A stretch of DNA of 64,000 nt from JAKAAZ01 sp963817855. GTDB lineage: Bacteria > Acidobacteriota > Terriglobia > Terriglobales > Acidobacteriaceae. A program made the position numbers and the translations under genes. Shown piece by piece: positions 17,507-26,867 of this stretch. Where the stretch lies: NCBI GenBank assembly GCA_963817855.1, contig CAWFQA010000001.1, positions 434,001 to 498,000 of the forward strand. Reading direction: 5' to 3'. Below the pieces are notes generated by a model, which saw nothing but the letters and a program-made list of their open reading frames with translations, searched no databases and was not told the origin of the DNA. Positions within the stretch are counted from its first letter, which is position 1, and every line of letters begins with the position of its first letter.

Positions 17507-19801
17507 GTGATCGGGCGTACCATCTCCCACTTCCACATCATCGAGAAGCTCGGCGGCGGCGGGATGGGCGTCGTCTATAAAGCTGAGGATCTGCGGCTGC
17601 ATCGCTTGGTCGCTCTCAAGTTCCTCCCCGAAAACGTGAACGATCCGCAGGCGCTCGAGCGCCTGCGACGCGAAGCTCACGCCGCATCCGCACTCAATCA
17701 TCCCAACATCTGCACGATTTACGAAATTGGCGAGGACGTCCAGGTGTTCATCGCCATGGAGTTTCTCGACGGCATGACCCTCAAGCATCGCATTGCGGGG
17801 CGTCCCCTGGGAACTGACCTTCTTCTTGCCCTGTCCATCGAAATGGCAGACGCGCTCGATGCTGCTCACTCCAAAGGAATCGTGCATCGCGATATAAAGC
17901 CCGCCAATGTCTTCGTAACGGAGCGTGGTCACGCCAAGGTCCTGGATTTCGGGCTTGCAAAGCGCATGCCGACCTACAATGCGTCCGCAGAAACCCTTTC
18001 CAGTCTTCGCGAAGAGGAAAACCTAACAGTCCGTGGAGAGACTCTGGGCACCGTCGCATATATGTCGCCAGAGCAGGTGCGTGCCCAGGAACTGGATGCC
18101 CGAACGGACCTGTTTTCTTTGGGTGTGGTGCTTTACGAGGCCGCAACCGGGACGATGCCCTTTCGCGGCGAAAGTCCCGGAGTGATATTTGACGCTATCC
18201 TTAACCGGTCGCCGGTTCCCCCCTCCCGCTTTAACCCCGACATCCCCCGCGAGCTTGAACACATCGTCAACAAGAGCTTGGAGAAAGATCGCGATCTTCG
18301 TTACCAGCACGCCTCTGAAATTCGCAGCGACTTGCAGCGACTCAGGCGCGATGTCGACAGGGGACAACAAAACACCGCTGCGTCCTTTTCGCAGGAAACT
18401 ACACTCGCCGTTCTTCCCTTCGTATTCCTGAACGCTATCGAGGAACGGGAATCGATGTCTCTTGGCTTTGCTGACTCCCTGATCACTTCCCTCGGAGCCC
18501 TCGAAGATTTTGTGGTTCCACCCACATCAAGTATGTTGAAGTACCTGGGTGGGGCCGATCCTGCGGTCGTAAGCCGCGAGCTCAACGTTCGGTACGTCCT
18601 GCAGGGCAATATCCAGAAAATGGCGGCTCGGTGGCGAGTTTCAGTGCAGCTGAACGACTCCGATCGCCGCAGGATCGTCCTTTCGGAGAAATACGATCTC
18701 ACCCTGGACGACATCTTCGAAGTCCAGGACGAAATTGGACGGCAGGTTGCTCGCTCTCTGAAGGCTAACCTGGTCAGGGGAGCGTTCAATGCCCGGGAGC
18801 GTTACAGCGCAGACCGCTATGCCTACGAGGAGTATCTGCAGGGCTTGAAACTCAGTTTTTCCGACGCCGAAGAAGCAATGGATCGTGCAGTCAGGCACCT
18901 GATGAATGCAATCGATCGCGACCCTGGATTCGCCCTTGCGCATGCAGCGGTGGCACGTGTTTACGCTGACAAGTACAAGATTTACGATGGCCGGGGCATC
19001 TGGGCGGAAAAGGCCGAATACCACTCCAATCGCGCTCTCGAACTTGACTCAAACCTGCCCGAAGGACACTTGGCTCGGGGCTATTTGTTTTGGACCCAGG
19101 CCAAAAACTACGCATTCCGGGAAGCCATCGCAGCGTTTGAGAAGTCAATCGAGCTGCACCCCAATGTGGACGGTGCACACGGCCAACTGGGGTTAGTTTT
19201 TTCCCACATCGGACGCATGCAGGAGGGCCTTAGTGCCTTTCGACAGGCCCACCGCTGCAATCCTCAAAACGCCTGGGCCCGGTGGGCGGGACTGGCCTAC
19301 CTTTGGGCCGGAGACTTTGAAGCAGCGAATCGCGAGTGCGAAGCGTGGCTTCGCGAAAGCCCAAAAAGCAAGTACGCCCTTTGGCTGCGCCCTCAACCGC
19401 TGCTGCTGATGGGCGAAATGAACACCGCCGAAAAGATGCTGCGCGAATCTCTCGACGAATTTCCTGAGGAACCGCTTTTCGTCTCGCTTCAAGGAATGCT
19501 TCACGCGCAGCGAGGCGAAGCGGAACGAGCTCTCGAATGTGCTCAACGAGCGTGTGAATCGCCGCGCTCTTTCGGCCACACCCATCACACCCTTTATCAG
19601 GTGGCATGTGTCCACTCCATCCTAGGCGAAGATAACAAGGCTCTGGCGTGGATCGATCGGGCGGTGAGCACAGGGTTTCGCTGCTGGCCGTTCTTTCGGG
19701 TTGACCCCTCTCTCACCAACTTGCGTCGATTACCCGCGTTTCAGAACTACTTAGCTGAGATCGAGAAGGACTGCAGCCAAATTCGTATTCCTGAAATTTG
19801 A
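17507..19801 (+). CDS. Serine/threonine protein kinase with TolB-like and TPR regions
   Basis: 764 residues from the GTG at 17507, which has AGGA eight bases upstream; the TTG at 17453 lacks this. Kinase domain (about 1-280): Gly loop LGGGGMGVVYKAED, Lys38 in VALKF, HRDIKPANV (127-135), DFGLAKR (147-153) and YMSPEQ. A middle region (about 300-430) with TLAVLPF and RYVLQGNIQKMAARWRVSVQL resembles the TolB N-terminal-like domain seen in regulator fusions, and the rest is TPR repeats. No membrane helix is evident, so it is probably cytoplasmic. All catalytic residues are present, so it should be active. Substrate unknown; no phosphatase nearby. Confidence 0.9.
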   Translation: MIGRTISHFHIIEKLGGGGMGVVYKAEDLRLHRLVALKFLPENVNDPQALERLRREAHAASALNHPNICTIYEIGEDVQVFIAMEFLDGMTLKHRIAGRPLGTDLLLALSIEMADALDAAHSKGIVHRDIKPANVFVTERGHAKVLDFGLAKRMPTYNASAETLSSLREEENLTVRGETLGTVAYMSPEQVRAQELDARTDLFSLGVVLYEAATGTMPFRGESPGVIFDAILNRSPVPPSRFNPDIPRELEHIVNKSLEKDRDLRYQHASEIRSDLQRLRRDVDRGQQNTAASFSQETTLAVLPFVFLNAIEERESMSLGFADSLITSLGALEDFVVPPTSSMLKYLGGADPAVVSRELNVRYVLQGNIQKMAARWRVSVQLNDSDRRRIVLSEKYDLTLDDIFEVQDEIGRQVARSLKANLVRGAFNARERYSADRYAYEEYLQGLKLSFSDAEEAMDRAVRHLMNAIDRDPGFALAHAAVARVYADKYKIYDGRGIWAEKAEYHSNRALELDSNLPEGHLARGYLFWTQAKNYAFREAIAAFEKSIELHPNVDGAHGQLGLVFSHIGRMQEGLSAFRQAHRCNPQNAWARWAGLAYLWAGDFEAANRECEAWLRESPKSKYALWLRPQPLLLMGEMNTAEKMLRESLDEFPEEPLFVSLQGMLHAQRGEAERALECAQRACESPRSFGHTHHTLYQVACVHSILGEDNKALAWIDRAVSTGFRCWPFFRVDPSLTNLRRLPAFQNYLAEIEKDCSQIRIPEI

Positions 19802-20234
19802 ACAATGAACCTGGCTTCTTCGCAGTCCTTTTCGCTTGGCTCGTAAGTTTGCTGAATTGGCTGAAGATGAAGTTGGCGGACGAAGTCAATCACCAGCTTA
19901 TGTTGATTCGGTCGAGAGTAGAATTCCGGAGTTCCGAGTGTATCGCAGCCAATCCGGAAGTTACTCATAAGTGAAGCTGCGCGGTCAAGCAAGTTGCAAT
20001 GGATTGAATAGGGAAAGTGCCAGCCTCTCGATTCGCCAATGCAATATTTATTCTGGGTGGCTCAATAGGTATCGGAAAGCGCCCTTCTCGTCACTAATTC
20101 CGGCGGTCGTCTCCTCGAACACCCGGGGCCTTGCCTCCATCCGCATCGACGGACGGGCAAATCGTCGCTGGCCTTTTAGCCCTCCCGCAATGCACCTTTG
20201 CTACACTGCCAACAACTGATCGAAGCGCGCCCGC
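19802..20234. other. Gene-free stretch
   Basis: About 430 bases between the kinase and the ABC operon. A minus-strand frame at 19747-19992 overlaps the kinase end and has no family resemblance. The promoter of the ABC operon should be near the end of this stretch; no confident boxes are visible. Confidence 0.35.
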
Positions 20235-21137
20235 ATGAACATTGTTGAGCTGAACGGAATATCGAAAACCTACGACACCAAAGTGGCCGTCGATGCCCTG
20301 AGCCTGCAGATTGAGGCGGGCAAGATGTTCGGGCTGCTCGGTCCCAACGGCGCCGGCAAGACCTCGACCATCCGCATGATGATCGGAATTACGATGCCGG
20401 ATTCCGGCACGGTCACGATGTTCGGACAGCCCTTCTCCCGCAAGAACCTGACTCGCGTCGGCTACCTGCCGGAAGAACGCGGCCTGTACAAAAAGATGAA
20501 GGTGATCGACCAGTTGGTCTTCCTTGGACAGTTGCACGGGCTGGATGCGCCGACGGCCAATTCGCGTTCCCGCCAGTGGTGCGAGCGGCTGCAGATCCTG
20601 GACGCGATCGATCTGAAGACCGAAGAGCTGTCCAAGGGCATGCAGCAGAAAATTCAATTCATCTCCACGCTGCTGCACGAACCCGCACTAATCATTATGG
20701 ATGAGCCCTTCGCCGGATTGGATCCGGTGAACACGCAGTTGTTGCAGGAAACGCTGTTGGAGTTGAAAAATGCCGGCAGGGCTATCCTGTTCTCCACCCA
20801 TCGCATGGACCAGGTGGAAAGATTGTGCGACTCCATCTGCCTGGTCGACGGCGGCAAAGCGGTTCTGTCCGGAGGCATGCGTGAGGTGAAATCACGCTAT
20901 CCGCGCAATCACGTGGTGATCGACTTCGAGGGCGACAATTCCTTTGTGAATCATCCCGCGATACAGGAGTACAAAGCGTTCGCCGGGCACCTTGAGATTC
21001 AACTGCGCGATGGCGCCGATGCACAGGACTTGCTGCGGGCCGCCTGCCAGAACGCGAAGATTTACAAGTTTGAGTTGATGGAGCCCTCGCTCGAAGAAAT
21101 CTTCATCCAAACGGTTGGGAGACGCGTCAATGCGTGA
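20235..21137 (+). CDS. ABC transporter ATP-binding protein (NatA-type)
   Basis: A 300-residue nucleotide-binding protein: Walker A GPNGAGKTST (about 36-45), signature LSKGMQQKIQF (a non-canonical LSGGQ), Walker B LIIMDEPFAGLDP and H-loop STHRMDQ. The C-terminal 80 residues form the accessory domain typical of ABC-2/NatA ATPases (DUF4162-like). It energises the membrane subunit encoded next, with which it overlaps by eight bases (ATGCGTGA). Members export sodium, drugs or lipids; substrate here is not predictable. The ATG at 20235 is well placed. Confidence 0.93.
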   Translation: MNIVELNGISKTYDTKVAVDALSLQIEAGKMFGLLGPNGAGKTSTIRMMIGITMPDSGTVTMFGQPFSRKNLTRVGYLPEERGLYKKMKVIDQLVFLGQLHGLDAPTANSRSRQWCERLQILDAIDLKTEELSKGMQQKIQFISTLLHEPALIIMDEPFAGLDPVNTQLLQETLLELKNAGRAILFSTHRMDQVERLCDSICLVDGGKAVLSGGMREVKSRYPRNHVVIDFEGDNSFVNHPAIQEYKAFAGHLEIQLRDGADAQDLLRAACQNAKIYKFELMEPSLEEIFIQTVGRRVNA

Positions 21138-22419
21138 AGCCCTGCTAGTCGCCAAACGAGAATATCTGGAGCGGGTCCGCAGCAAGGCATTCCGCATCAG
21201 CACGGTGCTGATCCCGCTGGTGTTCGCCGCCGTCTTCGGCATGGGCGCCTTCTCTGGAAAGATGACTGGCGGACCCCAGAATATAGTGGTCGCGTCGAAT
21301 GATCCCGTACTGGCGCAATGCACGCGCACAGAATTGCTGCGGGTGCCCGCCCAAAAGGAAGATGCCAGGAATAATCGAAACGGGCCGCCGGCGCAGCTTC
21401 ATGTGGCTGTGCAAGCCCCCCTCGCGGAGGGTGATCTGGTGGCGCTGAATCGTCTGGTGGAGTCGAAGGCCATCGACGGATATTTGTGGTTGAATGTGCA
21501 GCCCGGGCAAGCGGTGCCCCAGGCGACGTACGTTTCCCGTGGATCGGCCGACTTCTTCGGGGCCGACAAAATGCAGGGCGCCATTGGCGATGCGCTGGTG
21601 CGTGAAGCGCTGATGAACCATGGCGTAGCCAGTCGCCAGGTGGACGGCTTGTTACATAGCGTCGACCTGAAAACCAGACAGGTCAAGAACGGTGAAGACG
21701 TGGCCTCGGATGCCAGCAAGGGCTTCTGGGGCGCCTACATCATGGCGTTCATCTTGTATTTTGCGGTCGTGTTTTATGGAATGAACGTGGCGCATTCGGT
21801 CGTCTCGGAGAAAACATCCCGCGTGTTTGAAGTACTGTTGGCAACCGCGAAACCGGAATCGCTAATGGCAGGAAAGCTGCTCGGAGTGGGTGCGGCAGGG
21901 CTGACGCAAATGGCGGTATGGATTACGGCTGTGCTGCTGCTCAGCGCGTCCGCGTTCGGCGCCGAACTGGGCCAGGGTGGACTCGGGGCGTACGGCGTCA
22001 CGCCGCTGCAATTGGTGTTCTTCATCCTATATTTTCTGCTCGGCTTCTTCTTCTACAGCGCGCTCAGCGCCGGCTTTGGCGCCACCGTCAGCCAGGAATC
22101 TGAAGTGCAGCAGTTCAGCATGATCCTGGTGATGCCGCAACTGGCGGGCTTGATCCTGATGGTCTACATCCTCGGCAACCCTTCGGCATGGCCGGTGGTG
22201 TTGCTGTCGTTGTTTCCGCCGTGCACTCCTATCGTGATGTGCCTGCGCATGTCGGCGATGGTGGTTCCATGGTGGCAGCTGACGCTGTCGGTGGTCCTGA
22301 TGGTGGCCTCCACATATGGCGTGCTTTGGGTTGCCTCGCGCATTTATCGGGTCGGCATCCTCATGTACGGCAAGCGACCTACGCTGCCGGAAATGATCCG
22401 CTGGATTTCGTATAGCTAG
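21130..22419 (+). CDS. ABC-2 family permease (NatB-type)
   Basis: About 429 residues from the ATG at 21130 (MREALLVAKREYLERVRSKA), overlapping the ATPase stop. One N-terminal membrane helix (ISTVLIPLVFAAVFGMGAF) is followed by a soluble extracytoplasmic domain of about 170 residues, then five to six C-terminal helices from YIMAFILYFAVVFYGMNV, with the SEKTSRVFEVLLATAKPE segment typical of ABC-2 membrane proteins. This NatB/YhaP-like topology indicates an exporter acting with the adjacent ATPase. Confidence 0.92.
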   Translation: MREALLVAKREYLERVRSKAFRISTVLIPLVFAAVFGMGAFSGKMTGGPQNIVVASNDPVLAQCTRTELLRVPAQKEDARNNRNGPPAQLHVAVQAPLAEGDLVALNRLVESKAIDGYLWLNVQPGQAVPQATYVSRGSADFFGADKMQGAIGDALVREALMNHGVASRQVDGLLHSVDLKTRQVKNGEDVASDASKGFWGAYIMAFILYFAVVFYGMNVAHSVVSEKTSRVFEVLLATAKPESLMAGKLLGVGAAGLTQMAVWITAVLLLSASAFGAELGQGGLGAYGVTPLQLVFFILYFLLGFFFYSALSAGFGATVSQESEVQQFSMILVMPQLAGLILMVYILGNPSAWPVVLLSLFPPCTPIVMCLRMSAMVVPWWQLTLSVVLMVASTYGVLWVASRIYRVGILMYGKRPTLPEMIRWISYS

Positions 22420-22480
22420 CGCCTGTTCCCCGTAAGGTCTACCCCGAACTGTCTCGCGGCGGGCTGGTAGCATCCAGAAT

Positions 22481-24767
22481 GTGATTGCCCTCGACACTCC
22501 CATCCAATTTGTGAAAGGCGTTGGCCCACGCGTGGCCGAAAAACTGAAGGAGAGGAACATCCTTGTCGTCGAGGACCTGCTGTATCACTTGCCTTTTCGG
22601 TATGAGGACCGCCTCAATCCGCGCGCGTTGAACGAACTGGTCCCCGGCGAAACGGCCAGCGTCATCGCCGAGGTGCGGGGAACGGTTTTGCTGCGCACCA
22701 AGCGCATGCCGATCTTTGAAATGACCGTCGGCCAGGGAACCTCCTCGCTGAAGTGCATGTGGTTCCACGGAACCTACCTGAAAGACAAATTCCAGGTGGG
22801 CCAGATGCTGGCGCTCTACGGCAAGGTGGAACCCTCGCGCAGCCGCGCCGGCTCTTTCAAAATGATCCAGCCGCAGATTGAGATTCTTCCCGGAGAAAAC
22901 GATCCGGAAGAAACGCTGCTGGAGGTGGGCCGCATTGTCCCGGTGTATGAATCGCTGGGCGGCGCGCAGCTGAGTTCACGCTGGCTACGGCGTGTCATTT
23001 ATCGACTGCTGGAGGATATCGGCAGCGCTTTGCCGGAAACGCTGCCGGTTGAGTTGTGCGAGCGGATGCAGTTGCCCTCACGCGCGGAGGCGTTGCGAGC
23101 GGCACATTTCCCGCCCGCTGGAACGGGACTGCGGCTATTGCAGGCGGCGGCCACGCCGGCCCATCAGCGGCTCATCTTCGAAGAACTTTTTTTCCTGGAG
23201 CTGGGGCTGGAGTTGAAGCGCCGTCGCATGCGGGAACGTCTTGGGCCGGCGTTCGCCGCCGATCTTCGCGTGCGCGAGGCGCTGAAACGCGTGTTGCCGT
23301 TTCATCCCACCGCGGCGCAGAAGCGCGTGCTGTCGGAGATCGTCCAGGATTTGCGCCAGCCCACTCCGATGCGCCGCTTGCTGCAGGGGGATGTCGGCTC
23401 CGGCAAAACTATCGTGGCGCTGCAGGCTGCTTTTATCGCGATTGAGAACGGCTATCAGGCTGCACTGATGGCCCCCACGGAAATCCTGGCGACCCAGCAT
23501 TTTCTGGCGGCGCGGCGGCTTGCTGGAACGATCGCAACGACAGCCGCCTTATAACGTGGTACTGCTGACGGGTTCGCTGGACGAGGATCGAAAGCGGACG
23601 AATCGCGGACGCATCGTGCGCGGTGAAGCGGATCTGGTAATCGGCACGCACGCGTTGATTGAGGAGAAGGTGGAATTTGCCAACCTCGGCCTGGTCGTCG
23701 TCGATGAGCAACACCGTTTCGGCGTGATGCAGCGCTTTCGTCTGATGAAGAAGCCCAACGCCGCCGAGCCCCATGTGCTGGTGATGACCGCCACGCCGAT
23801 TCCGCGCACGCTGGCGCTGACCCTCTACGGCGATCTGGATGTGAGTGTGCTGAACGAGCTGCCGCCGGGGCGCACGCCGATTGTGACGCGCCGAGTTGTG
23901 GATGAGCGGGCCGAGGAAGTGTGGGGATTCGTTCGCAAACAAGTGGAGGCCGGCCACCAGGCATACATCGTCTATCCGGTGATTGAAGGCAGCAAAGACG
24001 ATCAGCCGGAACTCGATTTCGCTCACGATGCGGAGGCAGAGGCGGGGGAGCAGGAAGATTCAGCACGGACAGGAACGAAGGGGAAGACAGCGGCCAAGAA
24101 AAAGACAGGCGCAAAATCGCGGGCGAAAGCGGAGTCGTTGTTTGAGAAGCCAGCCTTGAAGTCCGCGGTGGCGATGTGCGAAGAACTGCGCGCCACGCAT
24201 TTGGCAGGGTTGCGCATTGGATTGCTGCACGGCCGGCTGGGCGCAGAAGAAAAAGAAATTGTAATGCGTCGCTTTCAACGTGGCGAACTGGATGTTCTGG
24301 TGGCGACCACGGTGATCGAGGTCGGCGTGGATGTTCCTAATGCCACGGTGATGGTGATTGAGCATGCAGAACGATTTGGGTTGGCGCAACTGCATCAGTT
24401 GCGGGGTCGCGTCGGTCGTGGGGCGGCGCGCTCCTATTGCATTTTGATGACAGCGGGGCGGGTGACGCCGCAAGCTGACGAGCGCCTCGACGCCATGGTC
24501 CGCACCCAGGATGGCTTTGAACTGGCGGAACTGGATCTGACCCTGCGCGGTCCGGGGGAATTCTTTGGTACGCGGCAGGCGGGGCTGCCGGACTTTCGCG
24601 TGGCCAATCTTTTGCGCGATCGAAAGCTGCTGGAGCTAGCGCACCAGGAGGCGGCGCGGTTTGTCGAGAGCGGCGAGAAAGACATGTCGCGCGCCTCGGT
24701 CGAGATAGTCTGGGCCCATTTGAAGGCCCATTGGCAGCGGCATTATGGCCTGGTGGAAGCGGGATAG
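22481..24767 (+). CDS. recG: ATP-dependent DNA helicase RecG, +1 frameshift
   Basis: RecG reverses stalled replication forks. The N-terminal wedge/OB part starts LDTPIQFVKGVGPRVAEKL and contains EDLLYHLPFRYEDR; helicase motifs are GDVGSGKT (Walker A), APTEILATQH, DEQHRFG (DExH), TATPIPRT, and in the second lobe ATTVIEVGVDVPNA and QLRGRVGR. The frame breaks at CTTGCTGG (23519-23526): with one base fewer, ARRLLERSQRQPPYNVVLLTG reads through as in other RecG proteins, for about 762 residues. A Lys/Ala-rich insert of about 45 residues (24025-24160) interrupts the second lobe. A helicase this conserved is unlikely to be freshly broken, so an assembly error is plausible. Start is a GTG with no clear Shine-Dalgarno. 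Confidence 0.9.
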
Positions 24768-24812
24768 GTGGAGGGAAGCGATTGCGTGACTCATCGACGA
24801 GGGTTCGAGAAT

Positions 24813-24848
24813 CCCAGGTCTCAGAATCGAGACCGGGACTCGGCACCC
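24813..24848. repeat. Hairpin repeat related to 2831-2863
   Basis: CCCAGGTCTCAGAATCGAGACCGGG forms a stem-loop followed by GGCACCCG, the same pattern as at 2831-2863. It lies between recG and acpS and may also end recG transcription. Confidence 0.45.
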
Positions 24849-24870
24849 GGCGATGTGATACTGTGCAGCC

Positions 24871-25248
24871 ATGATTGTTGGCAGCGGCGTGGACCTGATT
24901 GAAATTTCGCGCATTGCGGAGACGCTGGCTCGTTATGGCGACCGATTCTGCCAGCGCATCTACCTGCCCGGTGAGATTCGCTATTGCCGCAGCAAGAAGA
25001 ATGGAGCAGAAAGCTTCGCCGCCCGATTTGCCGCCAAAGAGGCAGCTGCCAAGGCACTAGGCACCGGGATTCATTACGGTGTTTCCTGGCGCGATATTGA
25101 AGTGGTTCGAACTCCCAGCGGACGACCGACTCTGCTGTTTCATGGGCGCGCAGCGGCGATTGCCCGCGAACTCGCGGTCCGAAACGCCGTCGTGTCGCTG
25201 ACACATTCGCGCACCGACGCATTGGCGCAAGTTGTTTTAGAGGACTAA
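24871..25248 (+). CDS. acpS: Holo-[acyl-carrier-protein] synthase
   Basis: A 125-residue AcpS-type phosphopantetheinyl transferase: GSGVDLIEISRI (Mg-binding Asp8), FAARFAAKEAAAKALGTG (with Glu58 and Lys62 of the F-[SA]-x-KEAxxKA signature), then SWRDIEVVRTPSGRP and VSLTHSRTDALAQVV. It moves 4'-phosphopantetheine from CoA to ACP Ser, making ACP active for fatty-acid synthesis. Length is normal. It stands just after recG on the same strand. Confidence 0.95.
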   Translation: MIVGSGVDLIEISRIAETLARYGDRFCQRIYLPGEIRYCRSKKNGAESFAARFAAKEAAAKALGTGIHYGVSWRDIEVVRTPSGRPTLLFHGRAAAIARELAVRNAVVSLTHSRTDALAQVVLED

Positions 25249-25469
25249 GCAATGACCCCGCAACCCTTTCAATCCGCGTGTTTCCAGCACAAAAAAGGAC
25301 TGCATCGGCGTTGATTTTTGCAGCCGAAAACAAAAAATCGCATACATATTGAATACTGGCGATTCCACGAGCATCGGATGTGTGGAGACCTCTGCTATGC
25401 TCGACTGTATTCAGTTGGGAGGCGGGTGCGTCGTGCCTTCCGATCGATCCGCTCTAACCAGGAGAAGCT

Positions 25470-26548
25470 GTGCCAAATCAGCACGAGGTTCGTTGGTCAC
25501 AATTGAAGGTGGGCGTCCTGGTGCTTGTCGCCCTTTCAGCGCTTACGCTCCTGATTTCCCTCATGTCAGGCAACACGGGCGGAATCTTCAGTCGCCGCAT
25601 CGTCGTGCATTCTTTCTTTGAAAATGCTGCCGGGCTGAAGCCGGGTGCGCCGGTGAACCTGCAAGGCGTGACCATTGGCTCCGTCAAGAAGATCATTATT
25701 GTGCTCTCGACGCAAAGAGACGCCGGTCGAAGTGATCATGAGCCTCGGCCTGAAATATAAGGGCGCGCTGCACACAGATACAACGGCTTCGATGGCCACG
25801 GCCGGCGTGCTGGGAGATACCTTTGTCGATCTGGACAGCGCTCACGCGACCGGGCCGCCGTTGACGAACGGCGACGAAGTTCCCGTGGTGCAGACGCCGA
25901 GCCTATCGGATGTGATCAGGTCCGGCCAGGGCACGATCCAGCAAGTGAATGTCATCCTCGCAAAATTGAACAAGATCACCGATTCGCTGAGCACCACCAA
26001 GGGCTCGCTGGGCTTGTTCATCAACAATCCTGACCTGTACAAGCACGCGGTTGGCACTCTCACAGAGCTGCAGGGGACCGTCTCCAAGATCAACCATGGT
26101 AAAGGTACGCTGGGCAAGTTGGTGGCGGATGACGAGCTGTACAAGCGCGCCAACGATACCGTCTGCCCGCCTGCAGGACATTGTGAACCAGGTTGATGCC
26201 GGCAAAGGCACAGTGGGCAAGCTGGTCAAAGACCCTGCTCTCTACAACAACGTGAACAAGACCGCGGCGAATGCGAACCGCCTGCTGGCCGAGATCAATG
26301 GAGGCAAAGGAACGCTGGGGATGATGGCGCAGGATGAAGCATTCCGCAACAACGTCAGCCGCACCGTTGCCGATCTGCAATCCATCCTGCACCGCGCCGA
26401 CGCGGGCCAGGGAACTATCGGCAAGCTGCTGCACGATCCGTCGCTCTATAACAACAGCGATCAGGCGGTGGTGGAGATGCGGAAGCTGCTTGCCGCGGTG
26501 CGCGCCGATCCCAAGAAATATCTCGTCATCCGGTTGCACATCTTCTAA
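25470..26548 (+). pseudogene. MCE/MlaD-domain protein, two +1 frameshifts
   Basis: The GTG at 25470 has AGGAG at 25460-25464. Frame one gives an N-terminal membrane helix (LKVGVLVLVALSALTLLISL) and the start of the MCE domain (GLKPGAPVNLQGVTIGSVKKI). Near 25703-25712 one extra base moves the reading to RKETPVEVIMSL, then GVLGDTFVDLDS. Near 26161-26170 a second extra base separates YKRANDTV from RLQDIVNQVDAGKGT. The C-terminal half is about six repeats of G-[KQ]-G-T-[IL]-G-[KM]-L with LYNN, a periodic helical region. MlaD-type proteins carry phospholipids between membranes with MlaE/MlaF, which are not nearby. Repaired length is about 359 residues. Confidence 0.82.
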
Positions 26549-26867
26549 AGCCTGTTGGCGCGTCTCGCTATCTCCGGAAGATGATGTTCAGGTGCTGCTC
26601 GATCAGTGAGGTGCCGGGCGGACCGGGGTCGCCGCGGCGACAGGTCCGGAGCCTATCTTAAAACTTTCAGTTCCCACCACAGCCAGAACAGAGCAGACTG
26701 CCGAGCGGCGCCTCTCCTGGGCTGCGTGGAGCGGTTGTTTTAAAGATTGGCTCGGCTGGCACAAATACGCTGGGCCTTTTACAATTGGAGAGCAAGCAAT
26801 CCAGATATAAATTCTGCGTTGGCAGTCCTCTGCGTCGCACCCAAGACCAAGAGGTTGAAGGATACAC
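26549..26867. other. Intergenic stretch with candidate promoter
   Basis: The 319 bases hold no supported gene. CTTTTACAAT at 26776-26785 recurs at almost the same distance from the start of the paralogue at 28456, and TATAAA lies at 26806-26811; one of these is probably part of the promoter. Confidence 0.4.

Noticed and set aside
17201..17932. 243-residue minus-strand frame overlapping the kinase start
   Set aside because: It lies opposite the Gly loop, HRD and DFG motifs of a clear kinase and shows no family features of its own.
19747..19992. 81-residue minus-strand frame after the kinase
   Set aside because: Overlaps the kinase C-terminus, lacks a convincing Shine-Dalgarno and has no recognisable features.
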